DNA from: Trematomus loennbergii | Taxonomy: Eukaryota > Chordata > Actinopteri > Perciformes > Nototheniidae | Assembly: GCA_012861695.1 (NCBI GenBank) | Contig: JAAOOA010000538.1 | Location: 1 to 64,000, forward strand | Length of the DNA stretch: 64,000 nt | Direction of reading: 5' to 3' | Position numbers and translations under genes: made by a program | Shown: one piece after another, positions 62,455-64,000 of the stretch | Position numbering within the stretch: position 1 is the stretch's first letter | How the letters are laid out: each line of letters begins with the position of its first letter | The notes under the pieces: model-generated | Database searches by the model: none | What the model was told of the DNA's origin: nothing | What the model saw: the letters and a program-made list of their open reading frames with translations, nothing else

Positions 62455-64000
62455 ACTAAACATTTTGGTAAAATAATCAATGACGAAGCATTACATTTGT
62501 TTTCACTGTAAAGCTGGCTCGTTTAAATGTTGGCAAACTGCTGATGTCGTGTTTCTGAGCCTGCAAGAAGTAAGCACAAGTTTTGAGAGATTTCAGTTTT
62601 GAGATAGATTTGATATTATTCATCTTCTGTGCAAAAGTAAAACAGGTGGCTTTAAAAAGGAAGCTTTTTTTCTCATGTCTAATTTCATCCTTTACACTTT
62701 TTTCATGCAAAAGGGTTCATTAAGATGAGGAAGAAGAATTAAGGGAAGGAAACAACATTACACGTGTTGATGCACACCTGCACACAAACCACTAAAAGCT
62801 CCTTCAAACCCCTGATGAGATCAATGTGCAGAGCTAAAGATTAATGATGCTGCTTGCTTAATAAAGAAATGTCTCAGAGGGGGAAATGTTCATTTTCAGT
62901 TTGTCTGTCTCGATGCACTTAGAGCAGACAGCTAGATTTAGGCTCGAGCTAAAATATTAGACTTGATGGTGAGAAGAGTATAAGAAGTTCATCCTGCATG
63001 AATCCCTTCGGTCTGTGCATTATAGGGTGACATGCATGTGTTGCAGTAGCTATAAGGAACAAACATAAGAAATAGCAAAGGTCTTACTGAACCAGTATTT
63101 TCGATGAATGTATTTAATCATTTATAATAAGTTTGGATTAATGACTATTTTGAACTATCCCTCCAATTAAAAAAAAAATATATATATGTGCAATATTCTC
63201 AATGACCTTAATAGTATCTCTGGAAGGACATGTTGCTATTTAATTATTCAAATGTACTTTTCAAAGGCATTAAGCACATGAAGACAACATGAGTGAATGA
63301 CAGTCCTCATAATGCTCAATTAGATACTGGCAATGTATTGAATTTCTTTACCCTTTTTTTTTTCTTTACTCATTTTTAAGGTTGTATTTTTACTGCTCAT
63401 ATAACATTGTTAAATTAAGAAAAAGATCAGTATCTCGTTAAAATAATGAAAAAACTAAAACTAGTTGTCTGTACAAAATAACAACAACTGTAATGTCCAA
63501 AAAGGTTTTGTAGCCTTAAACTAACCCAAGCTTTTTGAGCCAACCCAGACATCCTACAATTCATGGGACGTATGTTACCTTTTCTGGAACAAGCATTGGC
63601 AGTGAACAACATTCAAGTATTTTTACTCTTGATACCAATGGCGGAAGGTGGATACATATCTGTGTGATTTGTATTCATGACGACTCTAGTCATCCCTTGA
63701 CTTTTCCTTAAGCCCCACAAGCAGATCATCTTTTTTTTCTTGTCCTGTGTCCTGGACATTTAATTGATGGACTGACACAAAATAAACAGACAGACAATCA
63801 CAGCTGATTATTGGGTGATTATGGAGAAGTTCAGGTTTTTCCTCAAGTGCTGCCATGAAGTCCAATAGCTTTGCTCGATATGTGTGCTTTATGTTCAATG
63901 CTAATTAGCAACATGACAACATGTCAAACTCACACAGAAAATATGCTAAACATTTGTCTGCTTTACAGTTTATGATGTTTACTCATGAGCATATTAAAAT
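62455..64000. other. Intergenic, nothing recognised
   Basis: No gene, repeat or RNA is recognised to the end of the window. Confidence 0.45.

Overview
The window is vertebrate nuclear DNA, almost certainly from a ray-finned (teleost) fish. It is AT-rich and gene-poor, with many long CT/GT microsatellites, a tRNA-derived SINE, 5'-truncated LINE tails and numerous DNA transposons with clear target-site duplications (TSDs). I cannot name the species. The only gene I can support as functional is a single-coding-exon G-protein-coupled receptor on the minus strand (10120-11130). It is a neuropeptide B/W receptor that resembles NPBWR2 more than NPBWR1. A possible non-coding first exon and promoter lie about 1.2 kb upstream (12301 to about 12500), with a good splice donor, a (CT)n tract and a CRE-like site.

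Layout. 1-2084: anonymous DNA with one minus-strand V-SINE-like element. 2087-4151: a TA-flanked DNA transposon carrying an LTR-like segment and nested insertions. 4163-7094: a piggyBac-like inverted-repeat element filled by a repeat with about seven tandem units and three short hairpins. 8794-8945 and 9606-9960: two small MITEs. 10120-12530: the receptor gene. 12540-29200: mostly anonymous sequence with a Harbinger-like MITE (containing a 42-bp perfect palindrome), two LINE fragments, a SINE and GT/CT repeats. 29247-31277: a second, inverted copy of the first TA-flanked transposon, inserted in a LINE tail whose empty counterpart is also in this window. 32.7-33.3 kb: an L2-type LINE 3' end between two TC tracts. 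35.5-36.3 kb: a large fold-back element. 38.3-40.3 kb: two more inverted-repeat elements. 40.3-52.5 kb: almost featureless. 52.5-62.5 kb: a dense transposon graveyard with a CTTGC pentanucleotide array, two hAT elements with BED zinc-finger remnants, two solo LTRs with 5-bp TSDs and several MITEs. 62.5-64 kb: nothing recognised.

The genes do not form an operon or pathway; this is one receptor gene in a transposon-rich intergenic landscape. The most informative content is the nested insertion history, which can be read from intact TSDs. I found no convincing undescribed biological system. The strongest leads are the inverted transposon pair bracketing the receptor gene, the solo LTR inside an hAT TSD, and several hairpin or palindrome structures.
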